Assembly (NCBI RefSeq): GCF_027744825.2
Contig: NC_071349.1
Location: forward strand, 6,973,001-7,037,000
Length of the DNA stretch: 64,000 bases
Direction: 5' to 3'
Source: Synchiropus splendidus
Lineage: Eukaryota; Chordata; Actinopteri; Syngnathiformes; Callionymidae
Part shown: one piece after another, positions 45,501 through 57,285 of the stretch
Numbering within the stretch: the first letter of the stretch is position 1
How the letters are laid out: the number at the start of each line of letters is the position of its first letter
Program-made: the position numbers and the translations under genes
Notes under the pieces: model-generated
Database searches by the model: none
What the model saw: the letters and a program-made list of their open reading frames with translations, nothing else
What the model was told of the DNA's origin: nothing

Positions 45501-46734
45501 CCGGGATCTGTTCCTGAGATTGACCGGCCAATAGCAGTTTGTAAAGACGTGACATAAGCCTATAACAACAGCTGACCACGGTGCAAAGGTGTTTGTGGAA
45601 TCAATATAGGATTATAATATATTTATCTTCTTCATACATCTCCAGTAGGAGCTGCTCTTCCACAGATGAGGAGTGGAATGCATGAGTTCGACGTGATGCC
45701 GTGATGACATGATGCGTGACTTAGCAGCGCCTTTTCGTCCTCCTGTAACGCTGCTTTGCACGATAACAAAACAAACAAAAAATGATATAAACTCAAAAGG
45801 ATGGCTGTTTATTAAAGAAAAATCCTCCTCACAAGGAGCAAAGCAGTCACAAAAAAACAAAAACAAAGTCTCAACTGAAACAAAGAAAACTTGTGCCCAC
45901 TAGTGCTCACCACCAAAAACAACAGAACGTGATGTTCTCACATTTGGACTCTTACATCCTACGTACTACAATATCAATACGCATTGGATGTAATGTTGTT
46001 ATTGTAGGCCACACAAAGTTTGACCTGTCTGCTCTAGAGCATAGCACAGATGAAGGCGTTACATATTTTCGTGTGAGGATCAGACGTCTTCCCATCACTT
46101 CCTATGGCAAAACCATTTAGGGTTTCAGAATATGAGGCTCTATTCAGTCATAAATGAAGGGGCACTTTCAGTGTAAAACCATTGACTGAGTCTATAGAAG
46201 AGCCAACAATATCTCCTTCACAAAACTTCAAAAACATGTCCGTGAATCTTCGAACTCTCTCTCTAAACCATTCATCGTGGCAGTGAGCATGACTGCCCTC
46301 AAAAGTGTCACGGCCGTCTCCACCCTGCCTGCACTCTCTTCCTCACCTCACCTAAAACTCAGCCCCTGGACAGGAAGTCAAGTCCAAGCTGTATAATATT
46401 TGTGGCCCGAAGCAAAAACATAGCATTTGTTTTACGTGATTTCCTGTTGATTTGCTTTGAAACTCCACTGAGTGAAAACCAAGACATTGGACTCAGCACG
46501 TAACGTCTTTTCCATATCCACCCGGCGCCTTCTCTTCCCCCCTCCATGTGAATATACCCCAAATTATTTACACCTCCAAGGCAGCTTGACTGAACCGCAC
46601 ATCAGTCAATTAGTAAATCAGAACATTTCCATGATTCCAGTTTAGCGTGGAGTCCTTGGCTGCCTTCTGCTCCCTCCCTCCTCCCCCCACCCCGCTTTAG
46701 TCTCCCACCCTGACAGTGACAAATTACTCCTCTG

Positions 46735-46830
46735 CTTGGCGAGATTGAAAATTAAAAGCATTTAAAGTTGCTCATGCATTTATGCTAATGAGTAATTCAG
46801 AGATGATTTGCATGCGAAAGAGGTTCATCT
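46735..46830. promoter_or_regulatory. Candidate enhancer-like element with two POU octamers
   Basis: ATGCTAAT (46792-46799) and ATTTGCAT (46806-46813) are octamer-type POU sites 14 bp apart in a block rich in ATTA and TAAT cores. It has no coding role. Confidence 0.4.
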
Positions 46831-47569
46831 ACGAACTCATCACTGCCCCCCCCTCGTTCCCCGCCTCTCCCATCCACCCCCTTACAGCCGCTGTTTGTCT
46901 TGCGGCAGCTTTTTTTTTACCATTATTTAGGAAGAATACAGTGAGTAAACATTTCAAAACTGCAGCTTTTTTGTTGAGTGAAGAGGATCATCTGGTGTGT
47001 TTATTTGTCAACGTTGTGACCCCCCTGTGGGCGAACTGGGTCATTGCACCTGGCTGTGTCACGGCTTCTGACAGAATGATACACGGTGCCGTTACTGCTC
47101 AGGTTGGCTCCGGTCATTCAGCTAAGGCTCATAAATACAGTCTGGAGTTCAAATGTATGGTCGGCTTAATAGGAGGTTGCTGCCTCCAGAAAAACCTTTA
47201 GTCATACAACACCGCAAAGTACCTGCTGGGGATCGTGTGGCCCTCCGAATTATAGTAATAAAATAATAATAAGGTACATGTACAATGAGCTTGGAACCAT
47301 TATGTGTATTATATAGCATATTCTTATGTTAAGTTTCATAAAAACACCACATATTTTATATCCTTTGTACTTGAAGCTTAGAATTTATTTATTTCTCTAA
47401 GTAAATTGACGTTCATATCATCAACTGCAGTAGTTTATTCCTCAAAGTATATCACATCTATTTGAAAAGTAAAAAAAGAAATTTGATCAAATTTTATTTT
47501 ATTTTTTAGTCATATTTTACTGCATTGACCAAGAGTCAAAATGCGAGTTGTATTGCAAAATGGTTGTCG

Positions 47570-47765
47570 GTTTGAATCCAGTTTGAGGCAGCCCTGTATT
47601 TGGAGGAAAACTACCCTGACAACAAAATGTACCTGGCCTGGATGTTGACTGGATGTACTGTGGGATCCTGTATCTGGGCCTCGTGCCAGATCTGGCACAC
47701 AGCAACGTTGGGCTCAGATTGTGCACCGGATCCAGTCCGGATTCAGATGTTATCTGTGTAGATCT
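47570..47765 (-). repeat. Possible SINE/LINE-derived fragment
   Basis: Repeated 'AGATCTGGCAC', 'GGATCC' and 'CCGGATTCAGATG' phrases resemble a fish interspersed family; GGTTTGAATCC near 47570 looks like a tRNA box B. The assignment is weak. Confidence 0.3.
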
Positions 47766-47896
47766 GTAAGCACTCATATTTCATCCCAGAGTCCCAAAAC
47801 CTCTTGCCTCAGTTCACTGGGACAGGCTCCAGTCAGTGATGGGGAGATGAGGGTTCATGGCACAGTTTCATGAAACAGTGTCCTGGTTTTCAGAGG

Positions 47897-47911
47897 CCAC
47901 CAGATGGCACT
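47897..47911 (+). promoter_or_regulatory. CTCF-like motif inside MITE end
   Basis: CCACCAGATGGCACT fits the CTCF core. Confidence 0.5.
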
Positions 47912-47974
47912 GCTGTAAAGGGTTTGAATTGGAAAACTATTTCAATGAAACCTCACATCTTTTCTAAACCAAGC

Positions 47975-47988
47975 GCGCCATCTAGTGG
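47975..47988 (-). promoter_or_regulatory. CTCF-like motif inside MITE end
   Basis: The reverse complement CCACTAGATGGCGC is a strong CTCF core, facing the one at 47897. Confidence 0.55.
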
Positions 47989-48359
47989 CCTCTGAAAATG
48001 TGGACAGTGTTTCATCAGCCCTGGTTTCATGATACCTCATCTACCCATCACTAGCTCCAGTCCCATGTGAGTTTATGGACAAGTTTGAGTGTTTTTGGGA
48101 GGAAACTGGAGCGCACAAGCAACCCATATACTGGATCTTCTTGACGTGAGGTTGCAGGACGTACCCCTGCAGAAGCACGCTGCATTAGCTGAGTTCAAGT
48201 ATTCTTTGTTCTAAAATGTCACAAATAATTTAGATTTTTTTAAGGCTAAATATGAAACTTTGAATAAAAAAAAGCTTTCAGCTGAAGCCGGTCTCGACAC
48301 TTTCCGAGTTTCTGAATGAGAACTTTCCTCTCAATAAGCCGTCGCCACTTCTTCCACTC

Positions 48360-48740
48360 AAAACATCAAACCGCACGCTCCTTTGAATTTGTTTGTTCCA
48401 CTTTCTAAACGATTGTAACCTTGGAAACGGGGCGCATTAATGAAGGCGGAGAACCAAATGGGACTTTTAATTTGCTCCAGTGTTCATAGCGGAGGTGAAA
48501 TGGATGAGCTTTGATTGAGGTGGAAGATGAAGAAGCAAAGCGCTGACATGACACGTATTTGTCATCCTGTCGTTCCGCAGCAATTACGACTCTGGATACA
48601 CACCAATTAAAGTGCTCGTATTCATTAATAACTTCTGTATGAATTTTTCCGTGGACGTCCAAATGCGCTCTGGCTTTCCAATTACTGGTTTTAATTAGAA
48701 ATGTCAATATAAAGAAATAATTAAAGGTGAGGAGGAGACG
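48360..48740. promoter_or_regulatory. Candidate conserved non-coding element
   Basis: A non-repetitive block with many homeodomain-type cores (CCAATTA, TTAATTAG, CATTAATAA) and no coding frame, bordered by repeat-derived DNA. Confidence 0.4.
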
Positions 48741-49461
48741 CTATAGCTGTCAGAAACTCGTACAGAGTCACAGCCATCACAGCACTTTGTCACCCTCTAC
48801 CTTCTCTAATGGTTTGTTTATTGAAGATCCAGCTTTAATCGATGGTAAACAAAATGACTGTATGTATAAATGAAAACAGCAGGCGGGTATTGATGATCCG
48901 TCACTTTGTTCCTGTCAAGGTTTCTCTTACACTGTGTATTGGAAAGTTTCATCACAAACAAGAAGAGAGTCGAGAGAGAGTCTCGTGTTCTTTTTCTTTC
49001 TTTCTTTTTGCATCAGGACGTGAAACCCTCTCCTCCTTCACCCCTCTCCCCGTTCATCCATGAACCTCAACACTCTCTGATACACTCAGTTCCGATCTTC
49101 TCCTTTCCAGTCACTCCCAATACCAACCTCAGTTTCTTCATCTCAAACTCTTCTGACTCTGCTTCCTGAGCCTCGAAACCATGCATCCTGGCAGAGGGTT
49201 GTCACTTTCAGTACTCAACACCGTTACTAGAGATTGTCAGGTACATTAACTTGTACGTTACCAGTTTAAAACAGTAACCTAAGCGAAGGAAGACACACTG
49301 GATTTAGCTCCAGATACCTGTAATCTCATATTTATATTTATATTTTTATGACCGTATTTGAAGGAACAAAAATAAGAACAAAGCGTGTCATTATTTATAT
49401 ATATATTCTTCTGGCCATTCACAGACTGATCCTGTACAAAGAAAAAAGAGAAAATACAGTT

Positions 49462-49462
49462 G

Positions 49463-49494
<32 letters not shown>
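49462..49494. repeat. (AAT)n microsatellite
   Basis: About 11 units of ATA/AAT. Confidence 0.95.
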
Positions 49495-49495
<1 letters not shown>

Positions 49496-49499
49496 CTTT

Positions 49500-50859
49500 A
49501 TCTATAAGGCACTCCTTAGAACGCTGTTCTTACAGTGTTTTACAGTCAATACAGCAAGGAATGTTGCTTGAGCATGAAGGTGGACAGCGAGACCCTCAGT
49601 GAGCTAGAATACTAAGACGATGTTTGGGGGATATAACATAAATACAAGCCTATAAAAGTGAGTTTTTAGCCACGATCTAAAGGTGGCGGCGCACAGAGAC
49701 CATCATAAGGATGTCACCCTAATGTAAGCGACCGGGCGAGTATGAGCCTCCAGGTTGAGGCTTGTTTCTTGCCTAAATAACGAAACATGTGTTTGTGTTT
49801 CGGATAAAGCAAAGTGAATATTCACTCACCATGAAGTCTTTAAGCTATTTGAGTCGACTTGACTAAGAAGTGTGTCGACCGTTTTGCATGGCGGTTTAGG
49901 TGAAAAACAGATCTGCATCCATCCAACTCAAAAGCTTAGTGTTTCCTCACATGAATCCAACAACCTGGTTGATCGATAAGCCACACCTAATGTGCCAAGA
50001 AGCACCGGTATATGAGTGCTCTAGGTCAGAAGTAAACTCTGGGATGATGCGCAAGTGCAAAGGAGAACTGAGCTGGTTCCATGTCTACACTGGTGGAGAC
50101 ATTCTACAAGTTGTATTTGGATTTACAGCACCACCATCAGCACCAACGCACACTGAGAAAGTTCACATTTTTTTATTCTCCACTCACAGTGAAGAGAGTG
50201 TTCAGACTCTGCAGTCACCCGCCATGAACTGTAGACCCTTTTCAAGTGACTTTCCAGTCACCACTGCAACGCTCCGATGCCGTACCTGCCTCTACCGCTC
50301 ATGCTCCAGCAAGCAAGGTGAGTTTCATGTGGTAAAAATCAATATAGAGGTCAACATCTCTTAGCTCACAATCGTGTAGCATGAAGTTTTGACCTCCAGG
50401 TTTCATGGATTTCACCTTACTATTACTAAGGTCCTCTCTTTAGGGTGGCAGCTGCTTGTCTTTTATTTATTTTGTATTTAGTTTCCCCAAAAAATATGGA
50501 GTTTCTAACTGAGCCTTGAATAAAAGTAACATTCGCAGTGACCTTTTTAGTGTATTGGTGTTTTGAAGTTGCTGTGGGAATCACATCGAAGGTTGGGGCT
50601 GAAGGTTATAAAACCCACGTGATGAACACCAAGCCACTTCTTCTTTGTCTTGAGGTGCAACACTGCAGTATGAATCCGGGTCACGTCACAGGAGTTAGTC
50701 GCAGGAAAGAAGCTCTAAAATAAACAAGGTCAAGGAGAGCAAAAGCAGTCAGCCAGCCAGCTTTGATATCTCACTTCTTGTGGCTCTTGTTTTCACTGGT
50801 CGTACCAAAACAGTAACAAAGAGACCCCTGTGAACCTGCAAGTCAGATTGGAGGATGGA
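49500..50859. other. Intergenic, no gene seen
   Basis: Unique DNA. The longest frame (49900-50364, +) has no recognisable domain, no splice context and no compositional sign of coding. Confidence 0.55.
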
Positions 50860-50883
50860 GTGTGTGTGTGTGTGTGTGTGTGT
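50860..50883. repeat. (GT)n microsatellite
   Basis: Twelve uninterrupted GT units. Confidence 0.95.
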
Positions 50884-51550
50884 CTGCTTTAGCCGGCGGC
50901 TGCAGATTAGCCACCAGAGCCAGAGGATGGCCCCAGCTCTCTGACAAATGAGAAAAGCCACAGTGGCCTTGGCCAAAGTGACAGGCCAAATGGAAGCAAT
51001 TCTTCCCGAGGCGGGGGAGAGCAGCTGTGTCCAGGGCTCGCGCTGCCACTCGAGACAGGACCCTGAGAGCCTCCCAGAGTCCATGTGTTTGTTAAAGAGA
51101 CTGAACGCAAGCGACAACCGGCATTTCTCTGCTACTGTCCGCAAGCAGGCGGCTTGCTGTGAATAAAAGCACATCACAGACTCAAATCGTATTCTTCCTA
51201 CTACTAGCTAGCTTATGCTAAGATATGTTGTATTCAGGAAGCAGAAGCTTAGAATTATACTTGTGATGTCCCTGCTATTTAAATTACTGCAAGCACTACA
51301 CTCGTGCAACGCAACCCGTGCTACGGGTCCAAGATAAGGTCCAAGTGAAACGATGACATCAGGCACATTAGAGGGCTACGCACATATTCATAGAACCTAG
51401 GTTACGTGAGTAACCAACATTTTTCTGGATTGTAAATACATTTAAAACCATGATCATGGAGGAAAGTCCCCATATTCTCTTCACTATCCTTTGTTTTGGT
51501 GTTCTTTGGTTGTGTGTAGCTTCCCTCAACACTATTCAAATCACACATAT

Positions 51551-51564
51551 GGCGCCCCTACTGG
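51551..51564 (-). promoter_or_regulatory. CTCF-like motif (strong)
   Basis: The reverse complement CCAGTAGGGGCGCC is a near-consensus CTCF core. Confidence 0.55.
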
Positions 51565-51839
51565 CCAGGAGGTGAATCGATTCAGGGGATTTGTTGAATC
51601 AAGACTAAACTGGGGATGAGAAAAGCACAGTATGTTGCTTTTTGTATTAACCCTCTACTAGTTGTTTGTATTTTGATCATAATGAGCACTTTACACGTTT
51701 TAGCAACACTTGATTCCTGATGTTATTTGGTTATTTCAACATGAATTCATGGTCTTTTTAATAACCTGGTGAGGTTTCCCTGTAGCAGTACTTCATTGCC
51801 TATTTCTATATATCTGTCAATTTATTGTTTTTTTCCCTC

Positions 51840-52615
51840 TGACGTGAATACAGGTCCTACTACTGTATGTACATCACTTGCCCCAAATCAATATCTGCTT
51901 GTTTATCATGCGACTACCAGCAAACTTACTGCTAATACAAGTACAGTTTTGCGTTGTTATCATTCACTATTTATTCTGTTACTACGTCCGTGACTTCCGC
52001 GATGACTGCTACATTTGTGAGTGCTACTCTGAATACAGCAATATATCCTTCTAAATAAATATGTTAAATAATATATTATTCTTTATACATATATAAAGAA
52101 TAATATATACTCTTTAGGAAGACTAAAAAACTAAAGAATAATATATTCTTTCATAATATATTTATTCTGAATAAATATATAAATATTTACAATGACCATT
52201 TTTTGTACCCTCCTCAGATCCCATTATTTGTACATGCTATAACATGTTTCAGTAATAAGTGATGCTAAAACCATTGCTAATACTAGTCATTCAGCTACTA
52301 AAATTGTAAAATCTAGTAGTACTACATTAGTACTGGATTCCCATTTATGACTACTACTTCTCTGAGTGCTACTTTGGATACTAAAGCTACATGTTTATTA
52401 TACTTTTGCTGTTACTATTGCTGATACCAGTTGTGCGGCTACTAAAATATTTATATCTACTTCTTTTGTTTTTGTTGCCAGTACTTTTTTCCTTCCCAGT
52501 GTCATTTATGGCTACTACTTTTGCACTTTCCCTGCAGCTATTGCTTCTTCGTAGCTTTTGCTCTACTACTACTACTGTCAATGGCTACTTCTTCTTCTAC
52601 TGCTAGTGTTGGCAC
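51840..52615. repeat. Degenerate minisatellite of CTACT-rich units
   Basis: Units sharing GAGTGCTACT, 'GATACTAAAGC', GCTACTAAAA and 'ACTACTACTT' recur with irregular spacing of roughly 100-350 bp. For example, GAGTGCTACT occurs near 52019 and 52363, and GCTACTAAAA near 52296 and 52438. Confidence 0.55.
52071..52108. repeat. AT-rich perfect hairpin
   Basis: ATATATTATTCTTTATA (52071-52087) and its exact inverse (52092-52108) enclose CATA. A second, 19-bp palindrome AAAGAATA-ATA-TATTCTTT follows near 52133. Confidence 0.85.
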
Positions 52616-52759
52616 GAAGGCTACTCATTGTAATGCCATTTTAATGTGAGAGTTTAGACACAAAGCATTTGTTTAAGTGGCCATAGAAGAAGAAATAAAG
52701 CATGTGTTTGATGCCACATAAAAAGCAGAATATGACTACACATAATAAGTGTGTTGGTT

Positions 52760-53290
52760 CCACACCAGTCTCCGGATCTTTCCGCCCGAGTCACCAAGGG
52801 GCAAGTGAATCAAGCTTCTGTTCGACAAAGCCTCATAATTACTACCCAGCCTGAATAATCCATTACAGCTAAGCGCCCCTGTTTTAGCGATCAAGCTGAG
52901 CATGAATTTTTAAAAATGACCAAGTCACGTCTTTGGGACACATGCAGAATATTTACTGTTAACAAATAACTTAATAACTTGGCTGCGAATGACTAATTCA
53001 TGGCGCACAGAGGCGCAGCGAGGCTGGTCTGGCGCTTCATTTCGCTGCCTTTATACCTGGTTAAATATTCATCACATTATCATGACTCCATAGGAGGAAA
53101 TTTGCTCCAGCGTTCCTGTCTTTATTAGGAAATCGGATCGGAGTTTTGCATATTTATTTTCACACATTTAAATGACATATGTTTAGTCTGCAAGACAGTG
53201 TCGCAGCATTGTGTGGTCAGCGGATTTTCCTCCGCAGACAAGGCACTGACGGCAAATGGCTGACTCATTTTAATGGAGATGTGTTCTTAC
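52760..53290. promoter_or_regulatory. Candidate conserved non-coding element
   Basis: Balanced non-repetitive block with TAATTACTA, CTAATTCATG and GGTTAAATATTCATCA phrases and no coding frame. Confidence 0.4.
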
Positions 53291-53519
53291 CAGGAGCCCA
53301 TAGATCCCCAACATGCACGCTCCTCCTCACCTCCCTGCATGCTCCCATCTTAAAACTACTGTGTCGACTTTATTCACGGTGAAGCCTGCAGGCCTGGCAA
53401 CAGTGTGACATTTGAGATGTTTGAACAGGAACTGATCTTTTACCCTGTCATTTAAACTTTCATTTTACTCCGCTGCATATCCACCTGGCCTGTCAATAGA
53501 TGAAAACTTTGTGGCGTTT

Positions 53520-53765
53520 CTTGACAAAACACTATCCTTGTGAAGACCGTATGACTTTGTAGGGACATTGCGCTGGATCCCACAAGGGAAAAATTTGAGG
53601 ATGACGACTTCAAAATAACTGTGTCATTAGAAATGAGTTTCAGTTTGGTTTAGAGTTTGAGGTTAGAACCATGAGTTTTGGATAGTTAGGTTTAGGATGA
53701 GAGGCTGGGGAAAGGGTTATGGCAATAGGATATAGGATCGAAATGTGTGTATGCACAAGTGTGAC
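53520..53765 (+). repeat. Dispersed fish repeat, copy 2
   Basis: Matches the layout of 8340-8575: TGTAGGGACAT, 'ATCCCACAAG', 'TTTGAGGATGACGACTTC', GGATAGTTAGGTTTAGGATG and GAGAGGCT. Confidence 0.5.
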
Positions 53766-54870
53766 AAGTTCCATGGTCCCATGACATGTTCACAATACAT
53801 TTTTCACAAGTGCCCACAAGTCAGCTTCTATGTATTGTCGACTACATGGAGCTCACTTAGAGAAGTATCACCTAGATGGTAGACGTGATATCCCTGTTTA
53901 TGGTATGAATCTGACATGCAGCATGTTTGTGTCGCTGAGCAAGTCACTGAACCCCTTCTGATGGTGCTTTGGTTGATGAATAAGAACTCTATATGAACTG
54001 AAGAGCCATATTCTAATGGTTTATAAATGCTATTGAGGTAGAATTATTTCATAACTGTTGTTACTTGACCCAAATATTGGGTAAACTGCTGAACCCATTA
54101 TTCTGGGTTCAATGAATAATGTTGAAGAAGTTGGGTTAAAAATGTTGTGAAAGTGGACTTTTGCGTCTTACATCCTTCAGCGTTGCAGGCTTTCAAACCG
54201 AAGCACACTGTCCGGCTTCCACAGCACATCCAGACACTGAGAGCAGCGCCTCATGTATACAAAAGACTGAGGTTGCCGTGGTTGGCTGGCGCTCCTTTAT
54301 TTCTTTGCGAAACAATGTGTGAGTTGGTATGTAAAGCAAATTGAATGGCCATTACGGTGCCTGGATTGCTACACAGGAAGGACAACATTTTTACTCCAAC
54401 GTGTCAACATGCTGAAGGCTGCCTTTGTTGTCAGTATAGGACGCAAAAGTCCACCACAGGAGTGAGGAAAGGTTGGTTTTTAGAGTGAAGCAGCCTGACA
54501 CATAGCTGCTTCAGAACAAAAAGGATGGATTTCAACTTGACTCTTGGAGCAAACTACTCTGCAGTTTGATATCTGTGTGCTCCTGGTCGAACAGGTTGAC
54601 ATTAGCTTGGACATACAGGTGACTTGCTCATGTCATTCAGTTTCACTGTTTTTAAAAGCTGAAAAAAACACTAACAAAACCAGCTAAATCTCTGCTCTTT
54701 TTTTTCCAATTCACACATGTAAGAGAACAGAAGGTTCCCTCGCCGGATGAGACTGTTTTGGGTCTTAAAGGAGCATATTATCACCTGAAAAATAGCAATG
54801 TAAATAAAGAATAAAGCACTGTATAAGTAAGTACTGCAGTCGAAGGACTTCAAAACCCTGCCATTGTTTC
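53766..54870. other. Intergenic, no gene seen
   Basis: Unique DNA; nothing supported. Confidence 0.5.
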
Positions 54871-54879
54871 CAGTTTGCC

Positions 54880-55280
54880 GCAGGAGGAGTGCTGAGGGAG
54901 GACTTGGGTTCGCTAAAACACCACAGTCATCACTGCTCTCTTTCTAAACATAGCTCCATCCATTTAAGTAATATTTATCTGATACATGCAGCGTTTTGCC
55001 ATTTACCTGTGCACCTGATAAGTGTGCGGATCGTAGCCGTCGACAGCTCATTTTTCAATCCGAGCCCAACAATGGCCGACACAAACCGTGTGATGGTCAT
55101 AAATGCCAGCGCACAAAATAAAGCCGTGACTGAATGTGAGTGTTTTCCCTCTTTATTGTCATGCTGCCAGCACCTGGCCAACAAAACGACATGCATGGCT
55201 CCCAGAGTGGAAACAGACAGTAATGGGCCTTCCTCCATCAAGGCAGGAGCGACACGCAGCCCCGGCGGAAAAAAAAAGAG
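54880..55280. promoter_or_regulatory. Candidate conserved non-coding element
   Basis: Balanced composition with TTTAAGTAATATTTATC and CATAAATGCC phrases. A 132-codon frame crosses it (54889-55287, +) but has no domain or family I know. Confidence 0.35.
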
Positions 55281-55829
55281 ATCCTAGCGGCTTTTCTCAA
55301 GTTGCTGTAAATTGTCTATCAGAGGAGGCAAAAAGAAGCAATTGCCCTTTACCTCCGAGGTTGCATGTCATCTCTCTAAAACTCACTACCGGGCAGATTA
55401 AGGTCAAGTATCCCGCTATCCTCCCCTATTTTCCACTCTCGTCACAAGGCAGCAGAGAGGGGTGAAGAAAATGATGACAGGAAGGGATTGAGAGTGAGAG
55501 AGCGCAAGGCTGGAAACCAGGATTTTGAAGGTCTTTGAAAGAGGTTTTTACACCCATCCCTGGTGGTTTTTCCTCTCTCACTCCGAGAACTGCTGATAAT
55601 GGCTGCCTGACAAGAAGGATGAGCCCGCCGAACTCAGCCCTGCTGGTTCAGCTCATAGCAAGGGTAGGAATATATTGTGCGGCTGCTGGGGACCGCTGAA
55701 ATAAAGATTAGTCCTCAAAACAGCAGAAGGAAGCACCAGTTCGGGTTTCAACATTATATCACCGGGTGTGCGGCTGGAAAATCCTGCGCGGGAAAGTGAC
55801 AAGCCTGGAAAATGGTAATTACAGAATCA

Positions 55830-56340
55830 ATTGGCGCACAATTAAGCCTTTTGTTTCAGCGGACGGTCCTGTCACTCACGGAGGGGCTCGCGCAGATCCA
55901 CTAATGTGCGAGTCAACGCCGTAACATTTCGCCTTTCCCTGTCAAGGGCACGGCTACAAGCTCTGCCGGCAATTAAGAAGCGTTATGAGCAACAGGAACG
56001 GGCAGCAATTTCTTCTTCTTTACGATGAAATTATGCTTATCGGGTGCCGCCAGAGGTCAAGGGTCGGCGCCGCTCCACATAATTGAGAGAAGTTTGGACG
56101 TGATTGTAGAATGAATCTTGTCCAACGAAGTTACACGGTGGTCCGACCGGCTGTTTTCAAATGACCTCCATATTACATCCGGCACCCGCCGATGTCAAGT
56201 CATTTCTCGGCTCAAATGAAGGCAGAATGCTGCAATAACCCGCCAGTGCTTCTTATCACGCTTTTTACATTAAATCATTAACCTTGTCAGACAGTTGTCG
56301 CCGTTTGATTCTGGCGCAATTATACAGTGCGTTTAAGGTG
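55830..56340. promoter_or_regulatory. Candidate conserved non-coding element (strongest)
   Basis: A 500-bp non-repetitive stretch without a long ORF. It has homeodomain-like CAATTAAG and ATAATTGAG, a nuclear-receptor-like AGAGGTCAAGGGTC, and little microsatellite noise. This resembles deeply conserved vertebrate enhancers. Confidence 0.45.
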
Positions 56341-56399
56341 AAGAAATTGGCTTAATTGAAGGAGTGGGAGGAATGAAGAGATGAGGCTACAGTCCCTTC

Positions 56400-57235
56400 T
56401 CTTCTCTTCAGTCTATATCTGAAAGAAATCGAATCAACCCCCCCAGTACTTTTACTGTGTTCCTTAGGGGAGGGACTGATGAAAAGAAATCTAATTCATT
56501 TAGTATTTGAATTCAGAATTATCAAATGAAGCCGAGGCTGTAGACATAAGCTTAAACATCACAGTGGATGAAGTGAACCTCAACTACACAAAGCATAGTG
56601 TGTAATTGTGTTTTTATCCTGAAACTTCCATTTTCTGTCCATCCAGTCGTCTTGGCTGCAAACCAGTGGGTGGGGTTGCACCAGGTCCAACCCCGACTCT
56701 CAGAGACTACCACTTAAAATTCCGCTGAGATGGTAGCTGCAACTGCAGCGGAGTTTCCACCACTCACCAGTAGTTGAGGGGAGCCTAGCGTAGCCTTAGC
56801 TCTCCACTCGCTCACGCAGGGATGGCCGGATCGCTTAGCGCATTTAAACAGCTATATAGTACCTGCTGGGTGATATGATGGGAAATGTTGGCAATAGTGG
56901 GGCGGGACCCCCTAGGGGGCGTGGAGCGATGCCAGGCATGTGGCCTCGGGGAACGTACTTTTTTGCTGTACTAGAATAAAGTTTAACTGCACCTCCACTC
57001 ATGTTTTTTTTTTTTTTTCAGGCAAATTGATGCACTTAAAGTCTTTTCTGTTACAGACAAAACCAATGTTAATAAAGTTATTCTTTATTGGAAGTTAATC
57101 TATGTTACTTTCTTTTATCTTTTACTTAATGTTAACAAGGATGCAATATAATGCAGAGGTGTACTTCTATAGACAAGTAATACTATTTACTGAGGCGGCG
57201 GAGAGTTGGTGGAGGGGCGCGAAACGTTTACTTCT
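56400..57235. other. Intergenic, mixed
   Basis: Contains a G+C-rich patch with GGGACCCCCTAGGGGGCGTG near 56904 and a poly-T run (57004-57019). It may be part of a hAT-like element. No gene seen. Confidence 0.4.
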
Positions 57236-57285
57236 ATATGGGGGGGGCGTAACAGAATATAATTGAGAAACACTGAGCTGGATGT
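57236..57285. mobile_element. hAT-like terminus (tentative)
   Basis: 'GGGGGGGCGTAACAGAATATAATTGAGAAACACTG' layout: a G-run, then AATTGAGAAACACTG, resembles the end of vertebrate hAT elements (CAGTGTTTCTCAA). No partner end was found. Confidence 0.4.

Larger units (their letters stand above)
47871..48014. mobile_element. Small MITE (144 bp) with 38-bp inverted ends
   Basis: The left end TGAAACAGTGTCCTGG plus TTTTCAGAGGCCACCAGATG is matched by the reverse complement of the right end (33 of 38 positions). Each end carries a CTCF-like core (47897 and 47975) in opposite orientation. Confidence 0.7.
47810..48185 (+). repeat. Composite of LINE-tail fragments interrupted by a MITE
   Basis: GGGACAGGCTCCAGTCAGTG (47819) and later 'GTTTTTGGGAGGAAACTGGAG' with 'GAAGCACGC' echo consecutive parts of a common vertebrate LINE 3' region. 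The inverted-repeat element at 47871-48014 sits between them and probably interrupted one copy. Confidence 0.5.

Noticed and set aside
49900..50364. 154-codon frame in intergenic DNA
   Set aside because: Its composition is mixed and no motif or neighbour supports it; probably chance.
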